Position numbers and translations under genes: made by a program. From NCBI RefSeq assembly GCF_003390325.1, contig NZ_QUOK01000003.1, positions 470,274 through 534,273 of the forward strand: a stretch of 64,000 nt of DNA, given 5' to 3'. This document shows, piece after piece, positions 39,397-48,197 of the stretch. This stretch comes from Rhodohalobacter sp. SW132 (GTDB taxonomy: Bacteria; Bacteroidota; Rhodothermia; Balneolales; Balneolaceae). The notes below the pieces were generated by a model that worked only from the letters and a program-made list of their open reading frames with translations, was not told the DNA's origin and made no database searches. How positions within the stretch are numbered: position 1 is the first letter of the stretch; every line of letters begins with the position of its first letter.

Positions 39397-39816
39397 ATGA
39401 AAGAGCAATCAAATAAACATAATTGGGATGAACCACTGCGGAAATTGCTAGTTGATGAAATTGAACTAGATATGAATAAACTGGTTTGTGTTTTGAAGTG
39501 CTACATAGGCATATATTCCAAAGACGGACTGCTAATTCTTCACAGTAAATTTAATGAATTAAACGCCAGAAATAAGATTCTCACCTATCTTTTAGGGCGT
39601 AAGGTCTCCACAATGATGAAATTCGAGTATCCTGAAATAGTTGATATACTTGAGATAAAAAAAACAACGGGTATCCTAAGAGGAGTATTAATGCCAATTT
39701 GTGTTGAACTTAAAACTGAGAATCTGATATCCGGGTCTGGAACATCTGGATATTATGTCTCGGAATCACAAATGTTGCATGTATTGAAAGAACTGGAATA
39801 CACTTGTCATTCTTAA
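39397..39816 (+). CDS. Hypothetical protein with possible winged-helix end (139 residues)
   Basis: The N-terminal half contains KLLVDEIELDMNKLVCVLKCYIGI and a KFNELNARNKILTYLLGRKVS stretch, which looks like the helical start of a DNA-binding domain. The second half (KKTTGILRGVLMPICVELKT, then SGYYVSESQMLHVLKELE) looks like the recognition helix and wing of a winged helix. No named family recognised. There is no ribosome site of note. It could be a subunit-like adaptor or a regulator. Confidence 0.6.
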   Translation: MKEQSNKHNWDEPLRKLLVDEIELDMNKLVCVLKCYIGIYSKDGLLILHSKFNELNARNKILTYLLGRKVSTMMKFEYPEIVDILEIKKTTGILRGVLMPICVELKTENLISGSGTSGYYVSESQMLHVLKELEYTCHS

Positions 39817-40221
39817 CAAGCTGCTAGTAATACGATGATGATTAAACTCTTTTAATTTGACCACTGTATTCTCGGTGTCTTTGACGACATTACCATATTT
39901 TGTCCTGCTATTTCCCCTTCATTTTTTACTCTATATTTAAGGGCTTCATCAGGTTGTCTTAGTTTATTGGCTACCATGATATTACGGATATATATATAAA
40001 ATTATGCAAGGAAAAACACCATAATGTGCAAACTTCCTGTCATTGGAGAGTCAATTTAAGACGAAATAGACGTGATAGTTGAACATATGATCATATGGCA
40101 ATGACTTAAAGTCCCACAAACGTCAATTTTTATGTTTCTGAGCCCCTGTTATTAAAACTAGAATTTTTAATCTGTTTGAACTTCGACTTTTTGAGGAAGC
40201 CCTAGTTAAACGTTCACGTTA

Positions 40222-41280
40222 ATGACCATCATCCTTATTATAATAGGCCTTGCACTACTAATTGCCGGTGCTGAACTGCTGGTGAAAGGGGCATCAGGTA
40301 TTGCCCTCAATTTCCGGATTTCACCATTGGTTGTCGGGCTGACGGTTGTCGCATTTGGAACCAGTACTCCCGAACTCGTTGTGGGGATAGAGTCATCTTT
40401 GGCAGGCAAAGAGGGCATTACATTTGGCACGGTAGTCGGCAGCAACATTTTCAATATCCTGTTTATCCTTGGTATTTCGGCTTTGATACTTCCGCTATCT
40501 GTCTCCAAAAAACTTCTCCGACTGGATGTACCCTTTATGATCATTCTTTCGGTTGTTTTATTGCTTTTATCATTGAATGGAGTACTGAGCCGGGTGGAAG
40601 GAATTGTGTTGTCAGTCGGACTCATTATCTACACAACAATTTTGATTTGGGAGAGCCGAAGAAAGATTGAACCTGAACCTGTTGAGGCAGATGAGATTCC
40701 TGCCAAAAAGAAGGGGTGGCTTCTGAATAGTAGCATGGCTGCCGGGGGACTTGGATTACTGTTGGCGGGTTCCAACTGGTTTCTGGATGGTGCTGTAGAA
40801 ATTGCACGTTTGGCTGGACTAAGTGAAGTCATTATCGGTTTAACGATTGTTGCGGCAGGTACATCCATGCCGGAAGTGGTAACATCCATTATGGCCGCTC
40901 TTCGAGGTGAGCGCGAGATCGCTGTAGGTAATGTTGTGGGTAGTAATATTTTTAATATTCTGGGTGTGCTGGGCATTTCGGCTATGTTTGCCTACGGTGG
41001 CCTTGACATTTCACAATCTATGATTAGGTTTGATATTCCGGTAATGATTGCCGTGGCACTGGCTTGCCTGCCCATATTTTTTACCGGCGGAATCATCAGC
41101 CGCGGTGAAGGCATCCTCTTTTTGGGATACTATACCGCATATTCACTATATCTGATATTGGCCGCGACTCACCACGATGCGCTACCGGGTTTCAGTTCGG
41201 TAATGATCTGGTTTGTGATACCGATAACCGTCCTTACGTTAGCTGTAACGGCCTGGCAGCATTTCAAATCAGGAAAGTGA
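40222..41280 (+). CDS. yrbG: Calcium/sodium antiporter (CaCA family, YrbG-like)
   Basis: A 352-residue membrane protein with the two inverted alpha-repeats that define the CaCA family. Repeat 1 has GLTVVAFGTSTPELVVGIES and TVVGSNIFNILFILG (about residues 38-85); repeat 2 has GLTIVAAGTSMPEVVTSIMA and NVVGSNIFNILGVLG (about 206-255). These segments hold the ion-binding Glu, Asn and Ser/Thr residues. About ten hydrophobic segments are seen, with a basic central loop (KIEPEPVEADEIPAKKKG). It exports Ca2+ in exchange for Na+ or H+ across the inner membrane. It stands alone. The preceding stretch 39817-40221 shows no gene. Confidence 0.92.
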   Translation: MTIILIIIGLALLIAGAELLVKGASGIALNFRISPLVVGLTVVAFGTSTPELVVGIESSLAGKEGITFGTVVGSNIFNILFILGISALILPLSVSKKLLRLDVPFMIILSVVLLLLSLNGVLSRVEGIVLSVGLIIYTTILIWESRRKIEPEPVEADEIPAKKKGWLLNSSMAAGGLGLLLAGSNWFLDGAVEIARLAGLSEVIIGLTIVAAGTSMPEVVTSIMAALRGEREIAVGNVVGSNIFNILGVLGISAMFAYGGLDISQSMIRFDIPVMIAVALACLPIFFTGGIISRGEGILFLGYYTAYSLYLILAATHHDALPGFSSVMIWFVIPITVLTLAVTAWQHFKSGK

Positions 41281-41814
41281 AAGTAAATATTGGAGATAAA
41301 ATAGGTCCGGTTTATGATATGGGCCATTGTCTCAGGGGACTCATACACGAAAGTATACCACTAACTTTTATAGAGTTAGAGGTTTTTATTGTGTGTAAAG
41401 GTTTTCCGGAGAGAAGGATTACAAAGAAGTAAAATATTAAATATCACTGCGTCACTTTTTAAGAGTGAAACTAGTCTCAATCCATTCGATTAGAGTATTC
41501 ATCTGCTCCAATAACTAAGTCTGTAAACAGATCTAATTCGAAAGTATGAGCATGTTGACTGCAATTCACTGTATTGAACTTTCATCGATCCAATCAATTT
41601 CTTTTCCATTAGAGACTGCATCTATGTGGATTTATCTGCAACGGCAGGCTGGGAATGAGATGCTCTGCTTGGAAACTATCCGTAACGCTTCATCTAATTT
41701 CGGTTCAATTCTGGAAAGGTTGATGTTCAGCACATCATCCAGCAACGCCTGATTACTATGAATTTTCATGAGTTATCACCATAAATCGAAAGAATTATTA
41801 TTAAATTTGTGTCT

Positions 41815-42040
41815 ATGAACACAAAACAGATTTTATCCATCATCTCCAACTTACCGTTTAATCAGCAGGTAGAGAACGTTGATCAGATATTGCAAACCCT
41901 CCACCAGCCAGATCCAGACGTAGAACAAGTCTGGATGGATGAAGTTGAACGTCGTGCAATGGAGGTGGACTCAGGGGGAAGTCAAAATGATTCCTGGTGA
42001 GCAGGCCATGCAGCGCCTCGAATCCATCACTCGAAACTAA
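41815..42040 (+). pseudogene. Frameshifted addiction-module antitoxin (Unstb_antitox type)
   Basis: Starts with MNTKQILSIISNLPFNQQV and continues DQILQTLHQPDPDVEQVW as in the intact copy at 42131. Then a G5 run (41974-41978) shifts the frame. The +1 frame goes on EVKMIPGEQAMQRLESITRN, which is the expected family end. Removing one G restores the full protein. The GTG at 41809 is not needed because the ATG at 41815 fits the family start. No toxin gene follows. Confidence 0.75.
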
Positions 42041-42130
42041 GTGTTGGGGTTATATGCAATCGATATGGTACCACAAATATGGTTTCCCATTATCTTATGT
42101 ACCTAATCGGAAATCAATTAAATTAAACTC

Positions 42131-42364
42131 ATGACAACAAAAGATATCATTGCGGAAATCAACGATCTGCCGGTCGAACAACGGGTAGATATACTTAATC
42201 AAATCCTCCAAGATATGAACACCTCCGATCCTGAAATTGAAAAAACCTGGGCTGAAGAAGCCCGGCGACGTCTTGATGAATTTGAGGAAGGCAAGGTAAA
42301 AGCAATTCCTGGCGATCAATTTGATAGAGAAGTTCAAGAGTTGGAAAAACGTTATTCTGAATGA
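42131..42364 (+). CDS. Addiction-module antitoxin (Unstb_antitox / TIGR02574 type)
   Basis: The 77-residue protein matches the family throughout: an MTTKDIIAEINDLPVEQRV helix, LNQILQDMN, DPEIEKTWAEEARRRLDEFE and the GKVKAIPGDQ hinge before a short C-terminal helix. Such proteins neutralise a RelE/ParE-type ribonuclease or gyrase toxin encoded just downstream. Here the downstream frame starts in the usual ATGA overlap but ends after 13 codons, so the antitoxin has lost its partner. It may still act on toxins elsewhere or as a regulator. Confidence 0.85.
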   Translation: MTTKDIIAEINDLPVEQRVDILNQILQDMNTSDPEIEKTWAEEARRRLDEFEEGKVKAIPGDQFDREVQELEKRYSE

Positions 42365-42402
42365 CTTACTCTTTCCTTCCTGAAGTGAAAAAAACGATTT
42401 AA
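42361..42402 (+). pseudogene. RelE/ParE-type toxin stub
   Basis: The ATG overlaps the antitoxin stop (ATGA). The 13 codons read MTYSFLPEVKKTI, close to the usual MxYxxxFLPEVExD start of these toxins, then a stop. The sequence after it shows no toxin continuation. The rest of 42403-42904 is gene-free apart from a weak small-family trace near 42.62-42.67 kb. Confidence 0.6.
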
Positions 42403-42904
42403 GCAAACCCATTCATTTTCTACCAAACTGTTCACCCCCCTGCCTGCCGGAGCAGATAAATCCAGGGTGATGGAAAACCCAATGCCACTCTTCTTTCTGT
42501 ACCCTTTTAAAAAATTTGAAAGCTTGGATAAGCTCGTAAGTGAGATATGATGTTCATTATTGAGCTTACCACTTACTATCTCAAATCGACAGTCGGAGAA
42601 GATTATTTTTAGCTATTCTGAGAATGTTCGTATATCTCCATCTCTATTAATAACAAATAAATAATCATGAGTAGATCGATATATTGTAGACTGTGTTCAA
42701 TTGATATTTAAGGATGATAAGAAACCAAAGCTAAAAACTCTATCCCTTTATAAGAAACCGATTTTAATCTTCTAAATATCGTCCTGAACCAGATACTTGC
42801 ACCCCAACAATCCATCAAAATACGAGTTCAATAAGCATTGATGATGGATTATAGAATCAGTTTCATCTACCCATTTTGCAGCGCAAGTTGTAACATAAAA
42901 CACA

Positions 42905-43411
42905 TTAATTTTCCCAAAGGACACTGAAACCCAAAATTAAAGCAAGAAAACAAATTACCCACAGAATAACCGGCCCTGAAGCACCCTTAAAGGTTAGGCC
43001 CAAAAAGCTGAATTCAATATCACCTTTGTTGATTACATTCAACACTGTAACGATACAAAATGCCGTTATGGCTGATAAAGGGACGCCAACTGTTGCAGCA
43101 TATTGGTCTTGAATGATACGTACCAACCAACCATTTGCAGGGCCTGGATTTAATACGTGCCATACTAAAAAGGAGAAAAAGAATATGCTTGCAATTCCAG
43201 TCCCACCTACAGATGCCCACTGTGACAGTCTACGAAATTTCACATCAATGTAGTCATCATAAGACGAATTCTTACCTGGTGTAATAAACTCCTCTGATCT
43301 ATCTGATGGTATTTTTGAAGATGTAGTATCATTTAGAAATTCTTTCTTGATATCCTTTTCCACAGATTGTACCTCCGTTGATTTAATCTTGCGCCAAACA
43401 ATTGATTTCAA
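42905..43411 (-). CDS. Membrane protein, hypothetical
   Basis: A 168-residue protein with a charged N-terminal cytoplasmic-looking part (residues 1-65) followed by three hydrophobic segments: about 70-87 (GTGIASIFFFSFLVWHVL), about 104-125 (AATVGVPLSAITAFCIVTVL) and the C-terminal FKGASGPVILWVICFLALIL. The segment GDIEFSFLGLTFKGASGP between the last two is a recognisable motif of small hypothetical membrane proteins. Function unknown. No operon partner. Confidence 0.65.
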   Translation of the reverse strand: MKSIVWRKIKSTEVQSVEKDIKKEFLNDTTSSKIPSDRSEEFITPGKNSSYDDYIDVKFRRLSQWASVGGTGIASIFFFSFLVWHVLNPGPANGWLVRIIQDQYAATVGVPLSAITAFCIVTVLNVINKGDIEFSFLGLTFKGASGPVILWVICFLALILGFSVLWEN

Positions 43412-43518
43412 GAATTTAGCACCGTAAAATGGCTAATCAAATATAATTTTAATTCCAAACATTTATACGCACAATTGTTATTACTGAAAAATATAAACGT
43501 TCATCTGTTTTCTTGAAA

Positions 43519-43827
43519 TTAGTATTCCTTTGACAACTCATTAACTCCCACACTTTTTCCCATTTCCACCTCCTGTATCAACCTCCAGGTAAATGTATTG
43601 GTATCAAATAGTATTCTGAAATACCTGCCGTCACCCGCTTCTACCACAAAATGAAAGTGCTCTCCCCTGCCCTTCCGATCCCTGTGATAGTGCCGAACCT
43701 TGGAGATCTTGAAAGATTCACCATTTTGCATCATAAATCGGTACGGCGTAATCTTGTAAGGAAGCTTTTCTGAGTGTACGCTTTTGAAGACTGAGAGGAC
43801 ATTCAATGGAGGGTTAATTTTCTGCAT
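43519..43827 (-). CDS. Hypothetical protein (102 residues)
   Basis: Compact, probably all-beta protein. The core reads GEHFHFVVEAGDGRYFRILF with FTWRLIQEVE, and a basic HYHRDRKGRG turn precedes it. This could be a small ligand- or nucleic-acid-binding beta barrel, but I recognise no family. The stretch 43828-44224 upstream holds no other gene. Confidence 0.55.
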   Translation of the reverse strand: MQKINPPLNVLSVFKSVHSEKLPYKITPYRFMMQNGESFKISKVRHYHRDRKGRGEHFHFVVEAGDGRYFRILFDTNTFTWRLIQEVEMGKSVGVNELSKEY

Positions 43828-44224
43828 TCCTGGTTGAGAGGGTCTTTTAGTTGAGGATTTACTCTCAAATAACTCTAAGGCTCTGACAGCATAATGTCAC
43901 AAAGAATGGAATGATTTTGAAGTGGTCACCCCTCTTAAATTAACCCAGTGGGAACAGCTCATAACTTCTCTGCCATATCTCTTTATATCCCATCGTATCC
44001 TTGTGCATACAAATTGTACTCGGCTATTTTTCCAGAGAACTCATTTAATTCCGGGATAGTCCATGCTGTTTCATTGAAAATTGTAATACTCAATTCAACC
44101 CGGTTTTATTAATAAATCGAACTCTCTTATCTCCGGACCTGGAAGAACTTAATTTACTTACCCTGACACAGTGTAGTCACTATCGACTCTATTTTAAGTG
44201 TAATCATTAAATAAAATCAGAGGA

Positions 44225-44542
44225 ATGGATATGATTGCTATAAAAATTGGTACCGCAGATCGAAGAGATGGAGATATAGACGCCCGGTGGATTACAGACC
44301 AGGTGAATGCACGGCGCAGAGAGGGCAAAAAAATCTGTGTGTTATTCAAAGTGAACTGTGGAGATGTGAACTTGAATCTTCCGTCAAGAGACTACCCAAA
44401 AGCCGGAGGCGGTGGCAGAAAGCCCAATGTAAACGAAGAGTTTATATTGGATGAATGGAGAAAAATGGGATTTCCGGATCAGAATTTGAATCCGGGGATG
44501 GTGGTTTCATTTTGGGAGTTTGTGAAACAGATATGTGACTGA
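44225..44542 (+). CDS. Hypothetical protein (105 residues)
   Basis: A small soluble protein with IAIKIGTADRRDGDIDARWI near the start, KKICVLFKVNCGDVNLNLPS in the middle and a Gly-rich GGGGRKPNVNEEF loop. An AGAGGA motif lies just before the ATG. It sits 80 bp upstream of the restriction-modification gene in the same orientation, so it may be part of the defence island, but nothing in the sequence shows a function. Confidence 0.55.
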   Translation: MDMIAIKIGTADRRDGDIDARWITDQVNARRREGKKICVLFKVNCGDVNLNLPSRDYPKAGGGGRKPNVNEEFILDEWRKMGFPDQNLNPGMVVSFWEFVKQICD

Positions 44543-44624
44543 CTGAAAAAATCCTATTCTCTGTGAAGTGTAGATTTTCTTTTATTACATTCCCTAACGG
44601 CTTAAATAAAATACATTCAGCTAC

Positions 44625-47600
44625 ATGACCATTTCGGAGTACATCAAGAACATCAATAAGCGCTATAAAACAGGAATTTCAAGGGAGCATACCTACCGCG
44701 GGGATTTGCAGAATTTGCTTGAAGGAATGCTGAAAAATGTGCTGGTGACCAACGAACCGGCAAGGATTGCCTGCGGTGCTCCGGATTTTATTCTGACACA
44801 CAAAGATATTCCAGTTGGCTATATGGAGGCAAAGGATATTGGTGAACCGCTGACAGGCACCAAACACAAAGAGCAGTTTAACCGGTATAAGGAGTCCCTG
44901 CCCAACCTGATCTTTACCGACTACCTCGACTTCCATTTCTACAGGGATGGGGAGTATGTGACATCTGTCCGAATTGCTGAATTGGCTGGGGGTTCCATTC
45001 GTGCGGTGTCGGAAGCTGAAGATAAATTCCGGCAGATGATCAACGATTTTGCCACACACTCCTTGCAGACCATCAAGTCAGCTTCGAAACTGTCAAAAAT
45101 GATGGCCGGAAAGGCGCGGCTGCTTTCTTCTATTATTGAAAAAGCACTGAATGCCAATGAAGGTGCATCCGACAGGGTGAATGAACCCGCCAACACCACG
45201 CTACGCGAGCAGCTTGCCGCTTTTCAGAACGTGCTAATTCACGACATTAACGCCAAAGAGTTTGCCGATATCTATGCGCAGACGATTGCCTACGGAATGT
45301 TTGCCGCCAGGCTGCATGATACATCACTCGACACCTTTTCCCGGCAGGAGGCCGCCCGTCTGATTCCCAAAACCAACCCGTTTCTGCGAAAGCTTTTCCA
45401 ATACATTGCGGGTTACGACCTTGATACACGAATCGACTGGGTGGTGGATGCCCTGGCTGAGATCTTCCAAGCCACAGATGTAAATGCTCTGCTCACCAAT
45501 TTCGGGAAGTCCACCCAGCAGACCGATCCGATCATTCACTTCTATGAAACCTTCCTGGCGGAGTTCGATCCCAAACTTCGCAAAAGCCGCGGTGTTTGGT
45601 ACACGCCGGAACCGGTGGTGAACTTCATTGTGCGTGCTGTGGATGATATTCTGAAAGATGAATTTGGGCTGAAAGACGGCCTGGCCGACACATCCAAAAC
45701 CAAAGTGAAGGTGAAGGTGCCTACTCATGATGGAAGATTTAAGAACAAAGAGGTGGAAGAAGAAAGGCAAGTCCACAAAGTACAGATTTTAGACCCAGCT
45801 GCCGGAACCGGTACGTTTTTGTCAGAAGTGATAAAGCAAATCCACGGAAAATTTGAGGGGCAGCAGGGCATCTGGCCCGACTACGTGGAGAACCATCTGA
45901 TTCCCCGTCTGAACGGGTTTGAGATCCTGATGGCCAGCTACGCGATGGCTCACCTGAAGCTGGACCTGCTGCTGAAAGAGACCGGCTACGACCGTGAAAG
46001 CGACCAGCGGTTCCGGGTTTACCTAACCAACTCCCTAGAAGAGCACCACCCCGATACCGGTACTCTATTTGCCGGTTGGCTGAGCAGTGAAGCGAATGAA
46101 GCCAACCATATCAAACGAGATACGCCGGTGATGGTTGTGATGGGAAATCCACCTTATTCTGTTAGCAGTAGCAATAAAGGTGATTGGATCACCAACTTGA
46201 TCAAAGATTATAAGAAGGATTTAAAGGAAAAAAGTATTAACTCACTATCTGACGATTACATAAAATTTATTCGATTTGGTCAACACTTTATTGAGAAAAA
46301 CGGAGATGGGATATTAGCATTTATATCAAATAATAGTTTTATAGATGGGTTAGTGCATCGAAAAATGAGAGAACAACTCAGTAATACATTTGACAAGATT
46401 TTTATTTTGGATCTTCATGGAGATTCAAAAAAGAAAGAAACCACTAAATTTGGGAAAAAAGATGATAATGTTTTTGATATTCAACAGGGAGTAAGCATAA
46501 ATATTTTCATAAAGGATGGAAAAAAAGATTCAACCAGTAAACTTTACCATCAAGATCTTTTAGGAAGTCGTTCATCAAAATATAAATTTCTCTCAGAGTC
46601 GAAAATTACCGATATAACTTGGAAAGAAATAGCTATAACTAAACCTTATAATTTTTTTGTGCCTAAAGATTTTGAGTTGGGAAGTAGTTATAACACATGG
46701 ATGAGCTTGAAGGATGTTTTCAAACAAAACTCGCTTGGGATTGAATTCGGTTCAAAAGAACATTTAGTATCTATAAGTAATGTAGAGTTAAAGAAATTCA
46801 TCCAAAATTCATTGCTAAATGATGAAATCAGTGATAATGAAATTGAAGCCACTTATAAGATAAAAACCACAAGTGGTTGGCGTTTTGGAGAGTTGCGTAA
46901 AGAATCCCTACAGGAAGGTTTTAAATCAAATCGAATTAAACCATGTCTTAGCTCTCCCTTCAATATCAAATTTACATATCATTCAAAAATCTTAAGAAGA
47001 CCACAGATTGAGGTTCTTAGTAATCTTCATCAAGATAACATTGCATTGTTGACCCTTAGACAAACAAGAGCATCAGAATCGGGATGTATATTTGTTACCA
47101 ATTTTATCTACAGCAAAGATGCAGTGTCTATAGTAGATAGAGTTACTGGATTTCCTTTATATATTTATCAAAATTATAACCAACAAACCCTCGATGGTAC
47201 TCCCGAGCGAAACCCCAATCTTAATCCAAAAACCGTCAAAAAGCTTGCGGACGGTCTTGGTTTAACCTTCACAACTGAAAAAGAAGATACAGAAGACACC
47301 TTCGCTCCGATCGACCTGTTGGATTACATCTACGCTATTCTCCATTCACCAACCTATCGGAAGACTTACAAAGAGTTTCTGAAAATCGACTTTCCGCGCG
47401 TACCCTATCCCAATGATCCCAAAACCTTCTGGAAATTGGTGGAACTGGGCAGTAAGCTGCGGCAGGTACATTTGATGGAGCACCCAGTGGTGAACGACTT
47501 CATCACCACTTATCCCAAGACGGGCTGCAACAAAATTACCAACCGCCTCACCAAAAATGATCCAGGTTTCATCCCCTACGACAAAGACCACGATAATCAC

Positions 47601-47870
47601 TCCACCCCGGACGATCACCGCTATCCCGGAGAGAAACTGGGCAAAGTTCAGATCAATGATGAGCAGTATTTCGGCACCGTCCCCATCAAAGCCTGGAACT
47701 TCTACATCGGTGGCTACCAGCCCGCCGAAAAATGGCTCAAAGACCGCCGCGGACGTACGCTAAGTATGGAAGAGATACAGCATTACCAGAAGATTATCGT
47801 GGTGTTGCTGGAGACGGATAGGTTGATGAGCGAGATTGATGGGGTTTTTGAGATAACAGATAACAATTAA
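44625..47870 (+). CDS. Single-chain restriction-modification enzyme (N6-adenine methylase with PD-(D/E)XK nuclease)
   Basis: The 1,081-residue protein joins a nuclease and a methylase. Near residues 50-69 it has a PD-(D/E)XK active site (PDFILT... then GYMEAK). A helical linker follows up to about 330. The methylase domain shows motif I DPAAGTGTFLSE (about 390) and motif IV NPPYS (about 507). The segment from about 515 to 860 is the likely target-recognition domain, and the C-terminal 215 residues look like the conserved end of this family. There is no helicase domain, unlike Type ISP enzymes, so it is Type IIG-like: it methylates one strand of its site and cuts nearby. The target-recognition part (about 46.16-47.20 kb) is visibly more AT-rich than both ends, suggesting a swap. 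Confidence 0.85.
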   Translation: MTISEYIKNINKRYKTGISREHTYRGDLQNLLEGMLKNVLVTNEPARIACGAPDFILTHKDIPVGYMEAKDIGEPLTGTKHKEQFNRYKESLPNLIFTDYLDFHFYRDGEYVTSVRIAELAGGSIRAVSEAEDKFRQMINDFATHSLQTIKSASKLSKMMAGKARLLSSIIEKALNANEGASDRVNEPANTTLREQLAAFQNVLIHDINAKEFADIYAQTIAYGMFAARLHDTSLDTFSRQEAARLIPKTNPFLRKLFQYIAGYDLDTRIDWVVDALAEIFQATDVNALLTNFGKSTQQTDPIIHFYETFLAEFDPKLRKSRGVWYTPEPVVNFIVRAVDDILKDEFGLKDGLADTSKTKVKVKVPTHDGRFKNKEVEEERQVHKVQILDPAAGTGTFLSEVIKQIHGKFEGQQGIWPDYVENHLIPRLNGFEILMASYAMAHLKLDLLLKETGYDRESDQRFRVYLTNSLEEHHPDTGTLFAGWLSSEANEANHIKRDTPVMVVMGNPPYSVSSSNKGDWITNLIKDYKKDLKEKSINSLSDDYIKFIRFGQHFIEKNGDGILAFISNNSFIDGLVHRKMREQLSNTFDKIFILDLHGDSKKKETTKFGKKDDNVFDIQQGVSINIFIKDGKKDSTSKLYHQDLLGSRSSKYKFLSESKITDITWKEIAITKPYNFFVPKDFELGSSYNTWMSLKDVFKQNSLGIEFGSKEHLVSISNVELKKFIQNSLLNDEISDNEIEATYKIKTTSGWRFGELRKESLQEGFKSNRIKPCLSSPFNIKFTYHSKILRRPQIEVLSNLHQDNIALLTLRQTRASESGCIFVTNFIYSKDAVSIVDRVTGFPLYIYQNYNQQTLDGTPERNPNLNPKTVKKLADGLGLTFTTEKEDTEDTFAPIDLLDYIYAILHSPTYRKTYKEFLKIDFPRVPYPNDPKTFWKLVELGSKLRQVHLMEHPVVNDFITTYPKTGCNKITNRLTKNDPGFIPYDKDHDNHSTPDDHRYPGEKLGKVQINDEQYFGTVPIKAWNFYIGGYQPAEKWLKDRRGRTLSMEEIQHYQKIIVVLLETDRLMSEIDGVFEITDNN

Positions 47871-47884
47871 AAAGAAATAGAATT

Positions 47885-48124
47885 ATGAATGTAGGCGAAT
47901 TGATCAAGCAATTAGAAAAATATGACCCAAAAACTCATGTAGTTGTAACTACTGAAAGTGAATCAATCATAAAAAAAGAAGACTTGTTTCGTGTATTCGA
48001 AATTATTGACACTCACAAAACCAAAGCGGAGTTAACCAGATTGGATGATGGCAGGCCATCCTTGAAATACAATCGTAGTAAGAATTCTGTTGACCTAATT
48101 GAAATCGAGATTGCAGAGGAATAG
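47885..48124 (+). CDS. Small protein between RM enzyme and OLD nuclease
   Basis: A 79-residue protein starting 14 bases after the RM gene, with MNVGELIKQLEKYDPKTHVVV, which is a helix-strand start common in small hypothetical proteins, and an acidic tail. The end overlaps the long upstream extension of the OLD frame but not its preferred start. Could be an anti-restriction control or an OLD partner; function unknown. Confidence 0.6.
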   Translation: MNVGELIKQLEKYDPKTHVVVTTESESIIKKEDLFRVFEIIDTHKTKAELTRLDDGRPSLKYNRSKNSVDLIEIEIAEE

Positions 48125-48197
48125 AAGTAGTTTTTCTAAGATCAATGACGTTAAAAGACATTTTATTTATAGAAAACTAAATCAAAAAATAGAAAAA

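Noticed and set aside
41460..41752. Further possible copies of the small-protein family (LIEWIE-like readings)
   Set aside because: Only a few residues agree, which is expected by chance.
44625..47870. BREX PglX or Type ISP enzyme
   Set aside because: No helicase domain as in Type ISP, and no BREX neighbours (pglZ, brxC).
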